Shown: positions 1 to 9,723 of the stretch, one piece after another
Layout of the letters: each line of letters begins with the position of its first letter
How positions within the stretch are numbered: position 1 is the stretch's first letter
From: Methylobacterium sp. NMS14P
GTDB taxonomy: Bacteria > Pseudomonadota > Alphaproteobacteria > Rhizobiales > Beijerinckiaceae
NCBI RefSeq assembly: GCF_028583545.1
Contig: NZ_CP087107.1
Span: 62,001 to 126,000, forward strand
Length of the DNA: 64,000 nucleotides
Direction: 5' to 3'
Translations under genes and position numbers: made by a program
Notes under the pieces: generated by a model
Database searches by the model: none
Told to the model about the DNA's origin: nothing
What the model saw: only the letters and a program-made list of their open reading frames with translations

Positions 1-172
1 GGTCCGGGCACGCTCAGGCGCGCCTCTGTCTCCGGGGATAGTCCGCCATGTCTCGGCCGAGATCCAGCCCGTCGGCTCGGCACGAACCTGTTGCTACGAT
101 CGCGGTCCCGGCACTCCATGTTCCGGTTCTGGCCGGCGAGGACCGCTGACCCGCGCCCTCGTTGCCCTCCCG

Positions 173-1978
173 TTGCCGGCCACCTCGCCGTGTCCACGCT
201 GCCGGAGCGCCGGGGGAGCAAGGCTGCCGGGCCCTCTCCGAAACCGTTCGGCGCCTCGCCGCCGTGCGGCAGCGTGCCGATGCCGTGACGGCTCACCCCC
301 TGGCACAGCGCTCGCGAACGAGGTGGCGGGGATCGTGCAGGCCTTGGTCGCCGTCCCGCCGACGCTCGACGAAGCGTTGAATGCTGTCGACGATGCGACA
401 ACGGCGGCCGATCGGAACCTGGGCTCCTGGCTGACGATGGCCCGGACGGCGACGGCGCTGCGCGACTTCGCCGGTCAGATCGGCTCCGTCTTCACCCCTG
501 CTCTCGTGATCAGGCGGCGTATGACGGAGGATGAGATCGGGCAGTACAATCGATTGAGCGGCTACGTCGACGCGCAGATGCGGCAGATCCTGCTGGCCCG
601 CGGGGAAATCGGCGATGACACGCGTGTCGATGAGCTCATGCGGACCATGCGGTCTCACTATGTCGAGGGCGGCCAGAAGCTGGCCGCCGACGTCGTGGCG
701 CAGAACTCGGCCGGCCGGACGGCTGCCCTGACGGTGCAGGATTTTGCCGACCGCTATGTTCCGGCCATGAGCTCCATCGTCGAACTTCACGATCGATTGT
801 TCGTCCGCGTCTTCGACCTGATCAATGCCCGCATCGCCGCGACTCGGGCGCGCTTCGTCCTGTTCCTTCTGGGCGGTGGCACGGTGCTCATGATGTGCGG
901 CGGCGTGATCGTGGTGTGTGTCCGGACAATCTCGATGCCGATCCGGCGCATGGCCCAGGTCATGGGCCGGATCTCGGACGGTGATACCGGCATCGTCGTT
1001 CCCGATACGGCCACGAAGAACGAGATCGGCGCGATGGCGGCGGCCGTGCAGGTCTTCAAGGATCATCTGATCCGCAGCCGACACCTGGAGCGAGAGGCTG
1101 CGCGAGCTCGGGCCACCGTCGAGGAGCCGCGCAAGCGCACCGTGCTGGAGCTGGCCGACGGGTTCGAGCGGGCGGTCGGGAGCGTCGTCGGCCAAGTCTC
1201 GTCCTCGGCCGCAGAACTGCAGGCCACCGCGCAGGCCATGACCGCCACGGCCACCGAGACAGCCGGCCGGTCCACCACCGTGGCCTCCGCGGCCGGGCAG
1301 GCCGCGAGCAACGTGAACACCGTGGCGGTCGCCGCCGAGGAGCTCGGCGCGTCCGTGCAGGAGATCGGCCGGCAGGTGGACGGCTCGGCCAAGCTCGCGC
1401 GAGCGGCGGTGGACGAGTCGGATCAGACGGCGGCTCTGGTGCAGGAACTGAGCGGGACGGTCGCGCGGATCGGCGATGTGGTCGGGCTGATCTCATGGAT
1501 CGCCGGGCAGACCAACCTGTTGGCGCTGAACGCCGCGATCGAGGCGGCCCGCGCCGGTGCCGCCGGGCGCGGCTTCGCGGTGGTCGCCGCCGAGGTCAAG
1601 GCGCTCGCCGCGCAGACGGCGAGGGCGACCGAGGAGATCTCGGGCCAGATCGCGCGCGTGCAGGGCGTGACGGCCGAGGCGGTCGGTGCCATCGGGGCGA
1701 TCACCGGGCGGATCCGGGAGATCAACGGCGTGGCGGTCACCATCGCGGCGGCGGTCGAGGAGCAGGCCGCCGCCACGCAGGAGATCGTGCGCAACGTCGC
1801 TCAGGCGGCGACGGGTACGGACGAGGTGACGCGCAACATCGCCGGCGTGGCCGAGGCCTCCGAGGAGACGGGTGCGGCCGCGGCCCAGGTGCTCGACGCG
1901 GCGGACGGGCTGTCCCGCCAGTCCGGGCATCTCGGTGCGGAGGTGGCACGTTTCCTCGCGACCGTCCGGGCGGCCTGA
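173..1978 (+). CDS. Methyl-accepting chemotaxis protein with disrupted 5' end
   Basis: Chemoreceptor that would signal to CheA/CheW. One membrane segment is clear (about residues 226-248, [14 protein letters not shown]...), followed by a HAMP domain (about 250-303) and a full cytoplasmic signalling domain (about 330-595) whose hairpin tip reads [18 protein letters not shown] near residue 440. A normal receptor has a first membrane helix and about 150 sensory residues before this. Here the first ~45 residues are an Arg/Pro/Cys-rich run with no helix. Frame 3 between about 216 and 305 reads like the missing sensory helix ([19 protein letters not shown]), so a frameshift near 305 and loss of the true start are likely. 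It may therefore be a pseudogene. The signalling half is well preserved and the family call is certain; the start given is only the first available codon. Confidence 0.7.
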   Translation: MPATSPCPRCRSAGGARLPGPLRNRSAPRRRAAACRCRDGSPPGTALANEVAGIVQALVAVPPTLDEALNAVDDATTAADRNLGSWLTMARTATALRDFAGQIGSVFTPALVIRRRMTEDEIGQYNRLSGYVDAQMRQILLARGEIGDDTRVDELMRTMRSHYVEGGQKLAADVVAQNSAGRTAALTVQDFADRYVPAMSSIVELHDRLFVRVFDLINARIAATRARFVLFLLGGGTVLMMCGGVIVVCVRTISMPIRRMAQVMGRISDGDTGIVVPDTATKNEIGAMAAAVQVFKDHLIRSRHLEREAARARATVEEPRKRTVLELADGFERAVGSVVGQVSSSAAELQATAQAMTATATETAGRSTTVASAAGQAASNVNTVAVAAEELGASVQEIGRQVDGSAKLARAAVDESDQTAALVQELSGTVARIGDVVGLISWIAGQTNLLALNAAIEAARAGAAGRGFAVVAAEVKALAAQTARATEEISGQIARVQGVTAEAVGAIGAITGRIREINGVAVTIAAAVEEQAAATQEIVRNVAQAATGTDEVTRNIAGVAEASEETGAAAAQVLDAADGLSRQSGHLGAEVARFLATVRAA

Positions 1979-2142
1979 GACTTGCTCGAGCCCCGACGCG
2001 GACACCGGGCCCCGGCCGCGCGAGAGCGGCCGGGTCGGGTGAGCGGAAGGCTCAGCCACCGGAGCGTTCATCGCCAGCGCCGGTCAGCCTGAGGACTGCG
2101 TCACGGCCTAAGCCGTTCGTCCTGAGGCAAAGCAAGGTTGCC

Positions 2143-2457
2143 ATGACCGGAACGATCATCCCACTGCGCTCCGAGGAGGATGGCACCGCCGGCGGGGCAC
2201 GGACGGACGAGCTCACCGCGGATCGGGTCGCGGCTCGGATCGAGGCGCTCCTGAAGGTGCTGCATCGGAGACGGACCGAGCTGGCGGCCCAGATCGCCAA
2301 CCTGCAGAGCGTGCAGCCGCGTGCCGACACCCGGCTGACCGAGCTCACCGCCGAGCTGGTCGGCCAGATGAGCGGCAGCGCGGCTCATCTGAACCTGCTC
2401 ATCGATCAGGCCGAGATGTTCGTCCGTGAATTGGACCGCGAGGCCCCGACGGCGTGA
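2143..2457 (+). CDS. Hypothetical small helical protein
   Basis: A 104-residue protein that I do not recognise. After a short polar N-terminus (MTGTIIPLRSEEDG) it is almost wholly predicted helix, with Leu/Ala/Glu heptad-like spacing from about residue 30 to 95 (RIEALLKVLHRRRTELAAQI), suggesting a coiled coil. There is no signal peptide, no membrane segment and no Cys. It follows the chemoreceptor by 164 bases on the same strand and ends 21 bases from the convergent cheW. Its position suggests an accessory of chemosensory arrays, but nothing in the sequence proves that. The start was chosen at the ATG of the MTGTIIPL segment, because the open frame upstream is only an overlap with the chemoreceptor gene. 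Confidence 0.55.
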   Translation: MTGTIIPLRSEEDGTAGGARTDELTADRVAARIEALLKVLHRRRTELAAQIANLQSVQPRADTRLTELTAELVGQMSGSAAHLNLLIDQAEMFVRELDREAPTA

Positions 2458-2478
2458 GCCCGGGCCGGAGCGGCTTCC

Positions 2479-2967
2479 TCAGGCGGCCTGCGGGGCTGCG
2501 GCCTGCGGGGCTGCGGCCAGCGCCGGGCCGTCGCCGTCCATCAGCGCGACGAGGTCGAACACCACCACGAACGCCTCGCCCCGGCGGCCGATGCCCGCGA
2601 TGTAGCGCGCGTTCCACCGCCCGCCGACCTCGGGCGCCGCCTCCATCTCGGCCCGGTCGAGCTCCGTCACCTCGATCACCCGGTCGGCCACGAACCCGAC
2701 CCGCAGCGCCCGGCCCGGCATCGGCACGTTGAGCAGGATGATCCGGGTGGCCGGCGTGCGCGCCACCGAAGGCAGGCCGAGCTTGGTCCGCAGGTCGACC
2801 ACCGGGTAGCTCTGCCCGCGCACGTCGATCATGCCGAGCAGGAACGCCGGCGCCTGCGGCAGCGCCGCCGGCACCCGGTAGTCGAGGATCTCGTGGACGT
2901 GCTCGACGTCGATCCCGAAGGTCTCGGCCCCGAGGCCGAGGGTCAGGTACTGCCACACACTGGACAT
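2479..2967 (-). CDS. cheW: Chemotaxis coupling protein CheW
   Basis: A 162-residue CheW domain protein that bridges chemoreceptors and the CheA kinase in the cytoplasm. The typical CheW beta-barrel runs from about residue 4 to 145: YLTLGLGAETFGIDVEHVHEI, then GMIDVRGQSYPVVDLR, GFVADRVIEV and VVVFDLVALM. The C-terminus ends in a short duplicated AAPQAAAPQAA tail encoded by a repeated 15-base unit. It is the last gene of the minus-strand cheA-cheW-mcp-cheW run and one of two cheW copies. The expected cheR/cheB/cheY genes do not follow it; the next gene is convergent. A GCGGCT hexamer repeat lies just upstream of its start. Confidence 0.93.
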   Translation of the reverse strand: MSSVWQYLTLGLGAETFGIDVEHVHEILDYRVPAALPQAPAFLLGMIDVRGQSYPVVDLRTKLGLPSVARTPATRIILLNVPMPGRALRVGFVADRVIEVTELDRAEMEAAPEVGGRWNARYIAGIGRRGEAFVVVFDLVALMDGDGPALAAAPQAAAPQAA

Positions 2968-2987
2968 GCGGGATCTCCGGATGGATT

Positions 2988-3022
2988 GCGGCTGCGGCTG
3001 CGGCTGCGGCTGCGGCTGCGGC
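2988..3022. repeat. Hexanucleotide microsatellite (GCGGCT)x5
   Basis: Five perfect GCGGCT units followed by a partial GCGGC. It sits 20 to 55 bases upstream of the cheW ATG and downstream of the chemoreceptor reading frames, so changes in copy number would alter the cheW leader length rather than a protein. Confidence 0.9.
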
Positions 3023-3087
3023 CCGGCGCCGACGGCGGGATCCGCGCGGGGCCTGGCGCCGCGCGGATCCGGGTCTGGGGCGACGCG

Positions 3088-3300
3088 TCAGGCGACGCGG
3101 GTGAAGGCGGCGTCCTGCGCGTCGCCCTCGCCCATGTCGAGGGCGAAGCCGCCGCCCCCGGCCGGGCCGCGCCCGCCCGCCCGCTTCGGGCTCGGCGAGC
3201 GGATCGCCGCCGAGGACGCGCCCCCCGAGGCCATGCCCCCCAAGGCCATGCCCCCCGCGGCCGTGCCCATCCGCGCCGCCGTCGTCCGCAGCCGCGTCAC
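3088..3300 (-). other. Displaced C-terminal tail of the chemoreceptor (out of frame)
   Basis: This frame encodes an Ala/Gly-rich linker (TTAARMGTAAGGMALGG) ending in GGGFALDMGEGDAQDAAF. Such a tail is what I expect at the end of Methylobacterium-type chemoreceptors. It is in a different frame from the receptor body, which stops at 3297. A 14-bp duplication at 3317-3338 explains the shift: removing one copy reads through as [20 protein letters not shown]. Confidence 0.65.
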
Positions 3301-5222
3301 CGCCTGATCGACGCCCGCCAGGGAGCACCGGCCAGGGACGCGCCCGGCGCGGACGCCTCGGTGATGCGGAAGTAGGCGATCGTCGCCTGCAGCTTCTCGG
3401 CCTGGGTGGCCAGTTCCTCGGAGGTGGCCGAGACCTGCTCGGAGGCGCTGGCGTTCTGCTGGGTGACCTTGTCGAGCTGCTGGATCGCCTGGTTGATCTG
3501 GCCCGAGCCGACATCCTGCTCGCGGCAGGCGGCGGTGATCTCCTCGACCAGGCTGGCGGTCTTCTTGATGTCGGGCACGAGCCGCCCGAGCATGTCGCCG
3601 GCCTGCTGGGCGGCCTTGACGGTGTCGGACGAGAGCGTGCCGATCTCGGCCGCGGCCGCCTGGCTGCGCTCGGCCAGCTTGCGCACCTCGCTGGCCACCA
3701 CCGCGAAGCCGCGCCCGTGCTCGCCGGCCCGGGCCGCCTCGACGGCGGCGTTGAGGGCGAGCAGGTCGGTCTGGCGGGCGATCTCCTGCACGATGGTGAT
3801 CTTCTGGGCGATGGTCTGCATGGCCTCGACGGCGCGGCCGACCGCCACCCCGCTGGCCTCGGCGTCCTGGGCCGACTGCCGGGCGATCGTCTCGGTCTGG
3901 CTGGCGTTCTCGGCGTTCTGCTTCACGTTGGAGGCCATCTCCTCCATCGACGCCGAGGCTTCCTCGGTCGAGGCGGCCTGCTCGGTCGAGCCCTGCGACA
4001 GCTGCTCGGCCGAGGCCGAAAGCTCCTGTGAACCCGCAGACACGTTGCTCGCGGCGTTGACCACCAGACCGACCACCTCGCGCAGCTTCACGTTCATCGC
4101 CTGGATCGCCTGCAGGAGGTCGGACACCTCGTCCCGACCGGTCACGGCCACGTCCTTGGTCAGGTCGCCGGCGGCGACGCTCTGAGCGGCGGAGACCGCC
4201 GTCGACAGACCGCGGGAGATCGTGATCGCGATCCAGAGTGCCATGGCGAGACCGAGCACCACGGCGCCGGTCACGACGGCGATCATGATCGTGCGGGTCG
4301 ACTCGAAGGCTGCCTGCGTGCTCTGCACGAAGCCGTTCGCCACGCTCTCCTCGTAGGTGCGCAGCTTGGCCACGTCCTCGATCACGGCCTTCCGGGCATC
4401 CGTGAACGGGCCGACGTAATACTGGAGCGCCTTGGCGTCCGTGTTCGCCAGTCCCAGGGCGAAGACCTTCTCGGCCGACGGGGTCCAGGCCTTCACGGCG
4501 GCGTTCAGCGCGCTGGTCGCATCGGCGAAACCCGTACCGCGCGACGTCTCGGTGAACGTGGCGAGATCGCGCTCGAGCACCTTGAGGGTCTCCTTGAACT
4601 CGCCGGCGATCTTCGCGAGCAGCGCGTCGTCGGTGATCACGATCTCGCGGTAGATCTCGCCGCGCAGACGGACCATCTTGAGTTCGATGACGTTGATCTG
4701 GCCGCGGTCCTCGGTCGAGAGGTCCGGGCGCGCCTTGATGTCGTCGATCTTGGCCATCACCGCGGTGAACGCGGCCAGCTGCTCACCGGTGGCGAGCGCG
4801 TTGGCGGTGTTGTTGCCGTTCTGGACGGCGAATTCCATACCCTTGGTCACCGCCTCGCTGAGCTTCGACCAGTCGTCGCGCAGGGGCTGGATACGGGCAC
4901 GCTCGTCGGCCGGGACGAGATCCAGGTAATCCTTGAACAGGGACTGGAACTTCGCGTCGTGCGCCCGGAAATCGGCGAACAGCTTCTCGCGGGCCGCGTT
5001 GGTCGGCTCCAGCATCGACCGCGCGAACATGCGGGCCGCATCGAACGACATGGCCTCGAAGCGCAGGACGCGCTGGACCTGGGTGAACGGACGGGCCGCG
5101 AAGGCCTGCATCCGATCGTTGGAGCTGCTCAGGCTCGACACGGCGAGGTAGCCGGCGCCGCCCAGGAGCAGCAGGATCAACCCGAAGGCGATCCCGAGCT
5201 TGGCCTTGATCGTGAAACGCAT
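3297..5222 (-). CDS. Methyl-accepting chemotaxis protein, C-terminal tail lost by frameshift
   Basis: Inner-membrane chemoreceptor of 641 residues as read. The first membrane helix is at about residues 8-28 ([20 protein letters not shown]), followed by a helical periplasmic sensor of about 280 residues and a second membrane helix at about 310-333. HAMP follows, then the signalling domain with hairpin tip [19 protein letters not shown] near residue 490. The ATG was chosen because it gives the standard [10 protein letters not shown] start directly before the first helix. The body then ends abruptly in SIRR, while the conserved-looking tail continues in another frame down to 3088. The gene sits between cheW copies in the cheA run, so it is probably the array's own receptor. 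The family is certain; whether the shift is real or an assembly error is not. Confidence 0.9.
   Translation of the reverse strand: MRFTIKAKLGIAFGLILLLLGGAGYLAVSSLSSSNDRMQAFAARPFTQVQRVLRFEAMSFDAARMFARSMLEPTNAAREKLFADFRAHDAKFQSLFKDYLDLVPADERARIQPLRDDWSKLSEAVTKGMEFAVQNGNNTANALATGEQLAAFTAVMAKIDDIKARPDLSTEDRGQINVIELKMVRLRGEIYREIVITDDALLAKIAGEFKETLKVLERDLATFTETSRGTGFADATSALNAAVKAWTPSAEKVFALGLANTDAKALQYYVGPFTDARKAVIEDVAKLRTYEESVANGFVQSTQAAFESTRTIMIAVVTGAVVLGLAMALWIAITISRGLSTAVSAAQSVAAGDLTKDVAVTGRDEVSDLLQAIQAMNVKLREVVGLVVNAASNVSAGSQELSASAEQLSQGSTEQAASTEEASASMEEMASNVKQNAENASQTETIARQSAQDAEASGVAVGRAVEAMQTIAQKITIVQEIARQTDLLALNAAVEAARAGEHGRGFAVVASEVRKLAERSQAAAAEIGTLSSDTVKAAQQAGDMLGRLVPDIKKTASLVEEITAACREQDVGSGQINQAIQQLDKVTQQNASASEQVSATSEELATQAEKLQATIAYFRITEASAPGASLAGAPWRASIRR
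3317..3338. repeat. 14-bp tandem duplication causing frameshift
   Basis: The 8-base unit GCCAGGGA occurs at 3317-3324 and again at 3331-3338, a period of 14 bases. Deleting one period joins the chemoreceptor body frame to the frame of its apparent tail exactly. Confidence 0.75.
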
Positions 5223-5305
5223 CGTACTTGCCCCCGTGTGTAAACAGTATTTGAAGCGATCAGAACGGAACTGAAGCGGGATCCGGACAGGAATCGGACA
5301 GGTCT

Positions 5306-5863
5306 TCAGTTGAGGATCTGTTCGAGGTCTGGGACGATGATGAAGTCGTCCCCAGCCTTGACGATCGCGCGGATGTACTCGGGCCGCCACGTCGTCCCGA
5401 CCGGTGGCACCGCCTCGCAGTCGGCCGGGTCGACCTCGGTCACCGCGAACACCTTGTCGGCCACCAGCGCGACCACCACCGGATCGCCCGCCACCACCAC
5501 CTCCAGGACCAGGAAGCGCGTGTCCGGGCTGTCGGCCGCCGCCGGCATCCCGAACCGACCGCGGATGTCGGCCAGCGGCACGACGTTGCCGCGCACGTTC
5601 ACGATCCGGTCGAGGTGCGCCCGCGCCCCGGCCACGCGGGTCGCCGGGATCGGGTCGATGATCTCGCGCACCATCCCGGCCTCCAGCGCGAAGCTCTCCG
5701 TGCCGATCCGGAACATCACCACCTGCCGGCCGCCCCGCTGCCCCGCCGGTCCGCCGACCTGCGGGCCCGCCCGCGGCCCTGGCCCAGGAGGCCCGCCCGG
5801 CACGCCGCCCGGCACGCCGCCCATCACGCCGCTCGCCGCGCCGCCCGTCACGCCGCCGCTCAT
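5306..5863 (-). CDS. cheW: Chemotaxis coupling protein CheW with Gly/Pro-rich N-terminal extension
   Basis: A 185-residue CheW. The CheW barrel spans about residues 46-185, with [40 protein letters not shown] and [15 protein letters not shown]. The first ~45 residues are a low-complexity Gly/Pro/Val linker ([16 protein letters not shown]) not usual in CheW. Its ATG overlaps the TGA of cheA as ATGA, so the two are translationally coupled, and the downstream chemoreceptor starts about 80 bases after its stop. An alternative start just before RQVVMFRIG would drop the linker, but no good ribosome site supports it. Confidence 0.93.
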   Translation of the reverse strand: MSGGVTGGAASGVMGGVPGGVPGGPPGPGPRAGPQVGGPAGQRGGRQVVMFRIGTESFALEAGMVREIIDPIPATRVAGARAHLDRIVNVRGNVVPLADIRGRFGMPAAADSPDTRFLVLEVVVAGDPVVVALVADKVFAVTEVDPADCEAVPPVGTTWRPEYIRAIVKAGDDFIIVPDLEQILN

Positions 5864-8064
5864 CACGCCACCTCCTGGTACGCGCGCGGGCTCTCGCGCG
5901 AAGTCTCGCGCGCCCGCTCGCCGCCACTCACGAGCCGGCCGACATCGACGATCAGCGCGGCCGTGCCGTCGCCCAGGATCGTCGCCCCCGAGAACGTCGC
6001 CACGTCCGCGTGCAGCTTCGACAGCGACTTGATCACCGTCTGGTGGTTGCCGATGATCTGGTCCGCCACCAGGCCGACCCGCGCCTCGCCCGCCGACACC
6101 ACGATCACCTTCTGGTGCTCCTCCGGCTCGCCCGACGCCCCGAACAGGTCCCGCAGCCGCAGGAACGGCACCAGCGCGCCGCGGATGTTCAGGAAGTCCC
6201 GCCCGCGCCCGCCGCGCGCGCCCGCGGGCAGCTCGACGCACTCCTCCACCGCCGCCAGCGGGATCACGTAGCGCCCCGCCCCGACCCGGATCAGCAGCCC
6301 CTCGATGATCGCCAGCGTCAGCGGCAGGCGCAGCGCCACGCAGGTCCCGCCCCCCGGCTCGGTGGTGATGTCGATCGTGCCGCGCAGGCTCTCGATCGTC
6401 TTCTTGACCACGTCCATGCCGACCCCGCGCCCCGACAGCGCCGAGATCGTCGCCGCGGTCGAGAAGCCCGGCGCGAACAGGAACTGGTAGATCTGCTGGT
6501 CGGTCAGCACCGCGCCGGGCGCGCACAGGCCCCGCTCCTCGGCCTTGGCGCGGATGCGCGCCGCGTCGAGCCCGGCGCCGTCGTCGCGCACGCTCACCAG
6601 CACTTGGGCGCCGACATGCTCGGCGGTCAGCGTGATCCGCCCCGTGGCGGGTTTGGCGCCGGCCGCGCGGCGCGCGGGCGCCTCGATGCCGTGGTCGATG
6701 GCGTTGCGGATCAGGTGGACGAGCGGGTCGGCCAGGCGCTCGATCACGGTCTTGTCGAGCTCGGTCTCCTCGCCGCCGGTGACGAACTCGACCGGCTTGC
6801 CGAGGTCGCGCGAGAGGTCGTGGACGAGGCGGCGGAAGCGGCCGAACAGGGCGCCGATGGCGACCATGCGGATGCTCATCGTGGTGTCGCGCAGGCGGGC
6901 CGAGAGGCGCTCGATCTCCTCCGCGACGGTCTTGAGGCCGGGGTCGGCGTGCAGGCCGGCGAGCTGGCCGAGGCGGGCCTGGGCGATGACGAGCTCGCCG
7001 ACCCGGTCCATCAGCTCGTCGAGCCGCTCCGCCTCGACCCGCACGCTGCTGGCCGGCCGGTCCTCGGTCCGCCGCGCCGCCGCCGGCACCCGGGCATCGG
7101 GCGGGGCGACGGACGGGGCGACGGACGGGGCGACGGACGGGGCGGCGGGCGCGGCCGGCGGCACCGGCTCGGCTGGGACCGGCTCCACCGGGACCGGAGC
7201 GGCGGCGCCCGGAGCGGGGGCGAGCGCCTCGGCCCCGGCCGGCACCATCGGGGCGGCCTCCGGCGGGACGGCGTCCGGTGTGGCGTCCGGCAGCGCCGGG
7301 CCTTCCGGCTGCAGGGTCAGGACCATCTCGTCGCGCACGAACAGGAACACGTCCTCGACCGCCGCGCGGCTGACGGGCCCGCGCAGCGTGACGTCCCAGA
7401 CGAGGGCGAGGCTCTCGGGATCGAGGCCGGCCAGCTCGGGCAGGGCGTCGAGCCGCGGCACGACCGTGCAGGCGCCGAGGTCGCGCAGCTCGTCGAGGAG
7501 CGCCAGGGGGTTGGTGCCGTTGCGCAGGACGTCCGGGGCGAAGGCGATGCCGATCCGCCAGCCGGCCTCGGCGGCCGGGGCGTCGCAAGAGGCGTCGCAA
7601 GAGGCGTCGGACGAGGCGGCAGCGTGGGCGGCAGCGTGGGCGGCGGTGTCGGCGGTGGTGTCGGCGGCCGCGTGGGCGCCACGGTGTGCTGTGGCGCCGA
7701 GGAGCTGCTCGAGTTCGGCCAGGATGGCCTCGCCGATGATCGGGGCGCTGGCCTCGGGCTCCTCGATGAGGCCGCGGATGAAGTCCTTGGCCGAGAGGGA
7801 GACGTTGACGAGGTCGCGGCCGACCGGGACCTCGCCGCGGCGGACGCGGTCGAAGGCGGTCTCGAAGTCGTGGGTGAAGGCGGCGACCTGCTCGAAGCCG
7901 AACATGGCGCCCGAGCCCTTGATGGTGTGCAGGGCGCGGAAGGCGGTGTCGATCAGGGCCCGGTCCTCGGGCCGGTCGCCGAGGTCGAGCAGGGTCGTCT
8001 CCAGGCAGGCGAGCAGCTCGGCGGCCTCGGCGCGGAAGATCTCCGCCGGATCCAGAGCAGTCAT
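5863..8064 (-). CDS. cheA: Chemotaxis histidine kinase CheA
   Basis: Kinase of the chemosensory array, 733 residues. The N-terminal Hpt domain has its phospho-accepting His at residue 46 ([16 protein letters not shown]). A long Ala/Pro-rich linker with 12-base DNA repeats follows ([22 protein letters not shown]), then the dimerisation helices ([18 protein letters not shown], about 340-400). The HHKD-type ATPase has N box [12 protein letters not shown] (about 445) and G boxes [11 protein letters not shown] and [13 protein letters not shown]-terminal CheW-like domain ends the protein (about 575-710). A distinct CheY-binding P2 domain is not obvious in the linker region. It is the first gene of cheA-cheW-mcp-cheW. 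No cognate receiver protein is in the window. Confidence 0.95.
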   Translation of the reverse strand: MTALDPAEIFRAEAAELLACLETTLLDLGDRPEDRALIDTAFRALHTIKGSGAMFGFEQVAAFTHDFETAFDRVRRGEVPVGRDLVNVSLSAKDFIRGLIEEPEASAPIIGEAILAELEQLLGATAHRGAHAAADTTADTAAHAAAHAAASSDASCDASCDAPAAEAGWRIGIAFAPDVLRNGTNPLALLDELRDLGACTVVPRLDALPELAGLDPESLALVWDVTLRGPVSRAAVEDVFLFVRDEMVLTLQPEGPALPDATPDAVPPEAAPMVPAGAEALAPAPGAAAPVPVEPVPAEPVPPAAPAAPSVAPSVAPSVAPPDARVPAAARRTEDRPASSVRVEAERLDELMDRVGELVIAQARLGQLAGLHADPGLKTVAEEIERLSARLRDTTMSIRMVAIGALFGRFRRLVHDLSRDLGKPVEFVTGGEETELDKTVIERLADPLVHLIRNAIDHGIEAPARRAAGAKPATGRITLTAEHVGAQVLVSVRDDGAGLDAARIRAKAEERGLCAPGAVLTDQQIYQFLFAPGFSTAATISALSGRGVGMDVVKKTIESLRGTIDITTEPGGGTCVALRLPLTLAIIEGLLIRVGAGRYVIPLAAVEECVELPAGARGGRGRDFLNIRGALVPFLRLRDLFGASGEPEEHQKVIVVSAGEARVGLVADQIIGNHQTVIKSLSKLHADVATFSGATILGDGTAALIVDVGRLVSGGERARETSRESPRAYQEVA

Positions 8065-8781
8065 GGGACGATCGGACCCCCGAACACGGAATGCACTGAC
8101 AGAGTGGCGCGCGCGGACTGCAGCGAGCGGATGTCTCCGATGCCGATCCGCGCGAGCTCTACCGAGATCGGGACACCCGCTGCACTGCCCGGATCATCAT
8201 CTCCCCTCAAAGGGAGTAGAAATCCATGCAGATCAGGGCCCTGAACTCTACAGAGATCTATAAGCCAACCACGAATTTTGAGTTAACGACAGATATTATG
8301 GACGCTAGACGGGCGGCGCGGCCTCTATAAGGCAAGCACAATCACATGATGCTGAGATGTATGGAAAGGTGGATCACAGGATCGCGGGAGCGGCCAGTGT
8401 TCTCGCTCGCCAGATATCTCCGGCTGTTGCCCGCGCCGGTCTCACGCCCCTCTTGCCGATGCGTCTCGGCGTGCCGCTTCAGCATCGCGCCATCGAGCCG
8501 AACGAACGTCGCGCGGGCCGTCGCTCGCTGCGGGTCCGGCGCGGGACCGTGCTTCGACGCGACGGCGGCTTCGACGTCGACGAGACGGGAGGCTCGGGCG
8601 TCTCACCGGGATGAACAGGGGTGATCTTCGACCAGTAAGTCACCACCAGGACAATTCGTGCGAAGAGAGCAGAGGCGCAGATCGCTAGGATATAGGGCTT
8701 TATTCGTTTGCATCCTCCAAGCAGAAAAATACTCAGATCTTGCGGTGCGTATATCCGCCCGACCGCGCGCCGACGATGCTG
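8065..8781. other. Intergenic region upstream of cheA
   Basis: About 700 bases without a supported gene, lying between the stop of the VOC gene and the start of cheA. The stretch 8215-8350 is markedly richer in A+T than its surroundings and is the likely place for the che promoter. No clear -35/-10 or sigma-28 box could be fixed. The short open frames at about 8346-8624 have no convincing homology. Confidence 0.5.
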
Positions 8782-9669
8782 TCAAGTCGCGGGCACGAGC
8801 CGCACGGGGATGCTCCAGGGATCCCGGACGACGAGCGCGCCGCCGTCCTCGTCGAGGACCACGTCGGCCTCGCGCAGGCGGTCTCTCGTCGATGCCAGGG
8901 TCGGTCCATCGACCAGCAGGGCCACCTCGGCGAGGCCCGTCAGCCCCTCGGATCGGACGGCCGCACCGCGGCTGTTCCAGACGTTGCCGGCCAGCTGGTG
9001 GTGGTAGCCGCCGGAGCCGAGGAACAGGGCACCGGGATAGCGGCACATCACGTCGAAGCCGAGCAGGCTCGCGTAGAAGCGCTCCGCCGCATCCAGATCG
9101 CCCACCTGGAGATGGATGTGCCCGACGCGGGCAGCGGCCGGCATCTCCGACCAGGGACCTGTCGCGGCAGCGACGAGGCCGGCACGGTCGAGCCGCTCGT
9201 TGCGCATCACGACCGTGCCGTCCGGGGCCCGCTGCCACGCGGAGGCGGGCCGGTCGACGTAGATCTCGATGCCGTTGCCCTCCGGATCGTCGAGGTAGAC
9301 GGCCTCGCTCACGAGGTGGTCGGCGCCGCCCGTGAGCGCGACGCCGTGTTCCTCCGCGTGCCGGAGCCAGGCACCGAGGTCGCCCCGGCCGGGCAGCAGG
9401 AACGCCGTGTGGAACAGGCCGGCCTCTCGGGGCTGCCGTGGCCGCGCATTCGGGCTGTGCCGAAGGACGAGGAGCGTCGCGTCGCCCGTCCCGAGCCGCA
9501 CGGCACTGTCGGCTTCCGAGCGGATGTCGAGCCCGAGGAGGTCCCGGTAGAACCGCGTGAGCCTATCGAGGTCGCGCACGGCGAGGGTCACCGCACCGAT
9601 CCGGTACGGCGCCTCGGCCAGGACGCGGTCCGGTCCGACCTGGGGCCGGTTCGAAGTTGGCTTCGCCAT
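8782..9669 (-). CDS. VOC family protein, catechol-2,3-dioxygenase-like (CatE type)
   Basis: A 295-residue protein built of two glyoxalase/extradiol (VOC) modules. The first is IGAVTLAVRDLDRLTRFYRDLL (about 23-44), with its partner strand at FHTAFLLPG and EAVYLDDPEGNGIEIYVDRP. The second is RVGHIHLQVGDLDAAERFY, ending near residue 290 at ALVVRDPWSIPVRLV. Metal ligands expected in active extradiol enzymes can be placed at H of HTAFLL and E of GIEIYVD, and at H of VGHIHLQ. The matching C-terminal Glu is not obvious, so ring cleavage is not assured. It lies 54 bases downstream of an AaeXAB-like efflux operon on the same strand, which suggests a joint role in handling aromatic compounds. Confidence 0.85.
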   Translation of the reverse strand: MAKPTSNRPQVGPDRVLAEAPYRIGAVTLAVRDLDRLTRFYRDLLGLDIRSEADSAVRLGTGDATLLVLRHSPNARPRQPREAGLFHTAFLLPGRGDLGAWLRHAEEHGVALTGGADHLVSEAVYLDDPEGNGIEIYVDRPASAWQRAPDGTVVMRNERLDRAGLVAAATGPWSEMPAAARVGHIHLQVGDLDAAERFYASLLGFDVMCRYPGALFLGSGGYHHQLAGNVWNSRGAAVRSEGLTGLAEVALLVDGPTLASTRDRLREADVVLDEDGGALVVRDPWSIPVRLVPAT

Positions 9670-9723
9670 GATCCGTCTCCAGAGTGCTCTGCCCGTTCGA
9701 GAGATGCGATTGCCGGTCGGCCC

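Noticed and set aside
2988..3022. Possible CRISPR-like array
   Set aside because: Six-base units without spacers; it is a microsatellite. No other regularly spaced repeats with unique spacers were seen in the window.
6010..8263. Very long plus-strand open frames (up to 744 codons) opposite cheA
   Set aside because: They are antisense shadows caused by high GC at third positions. cheA on the other strand has every expected domain, while these frames are Arg/Asp/Gly-rich without motifs.
8346..8624. Plus-strand open frames with an ERRAGRR-like start, considered as a PilZ-type protein
   Set aside because: The only resemblance is an Arg-rich stretch. The second PilZ motif is absent and there is no ribosome site.
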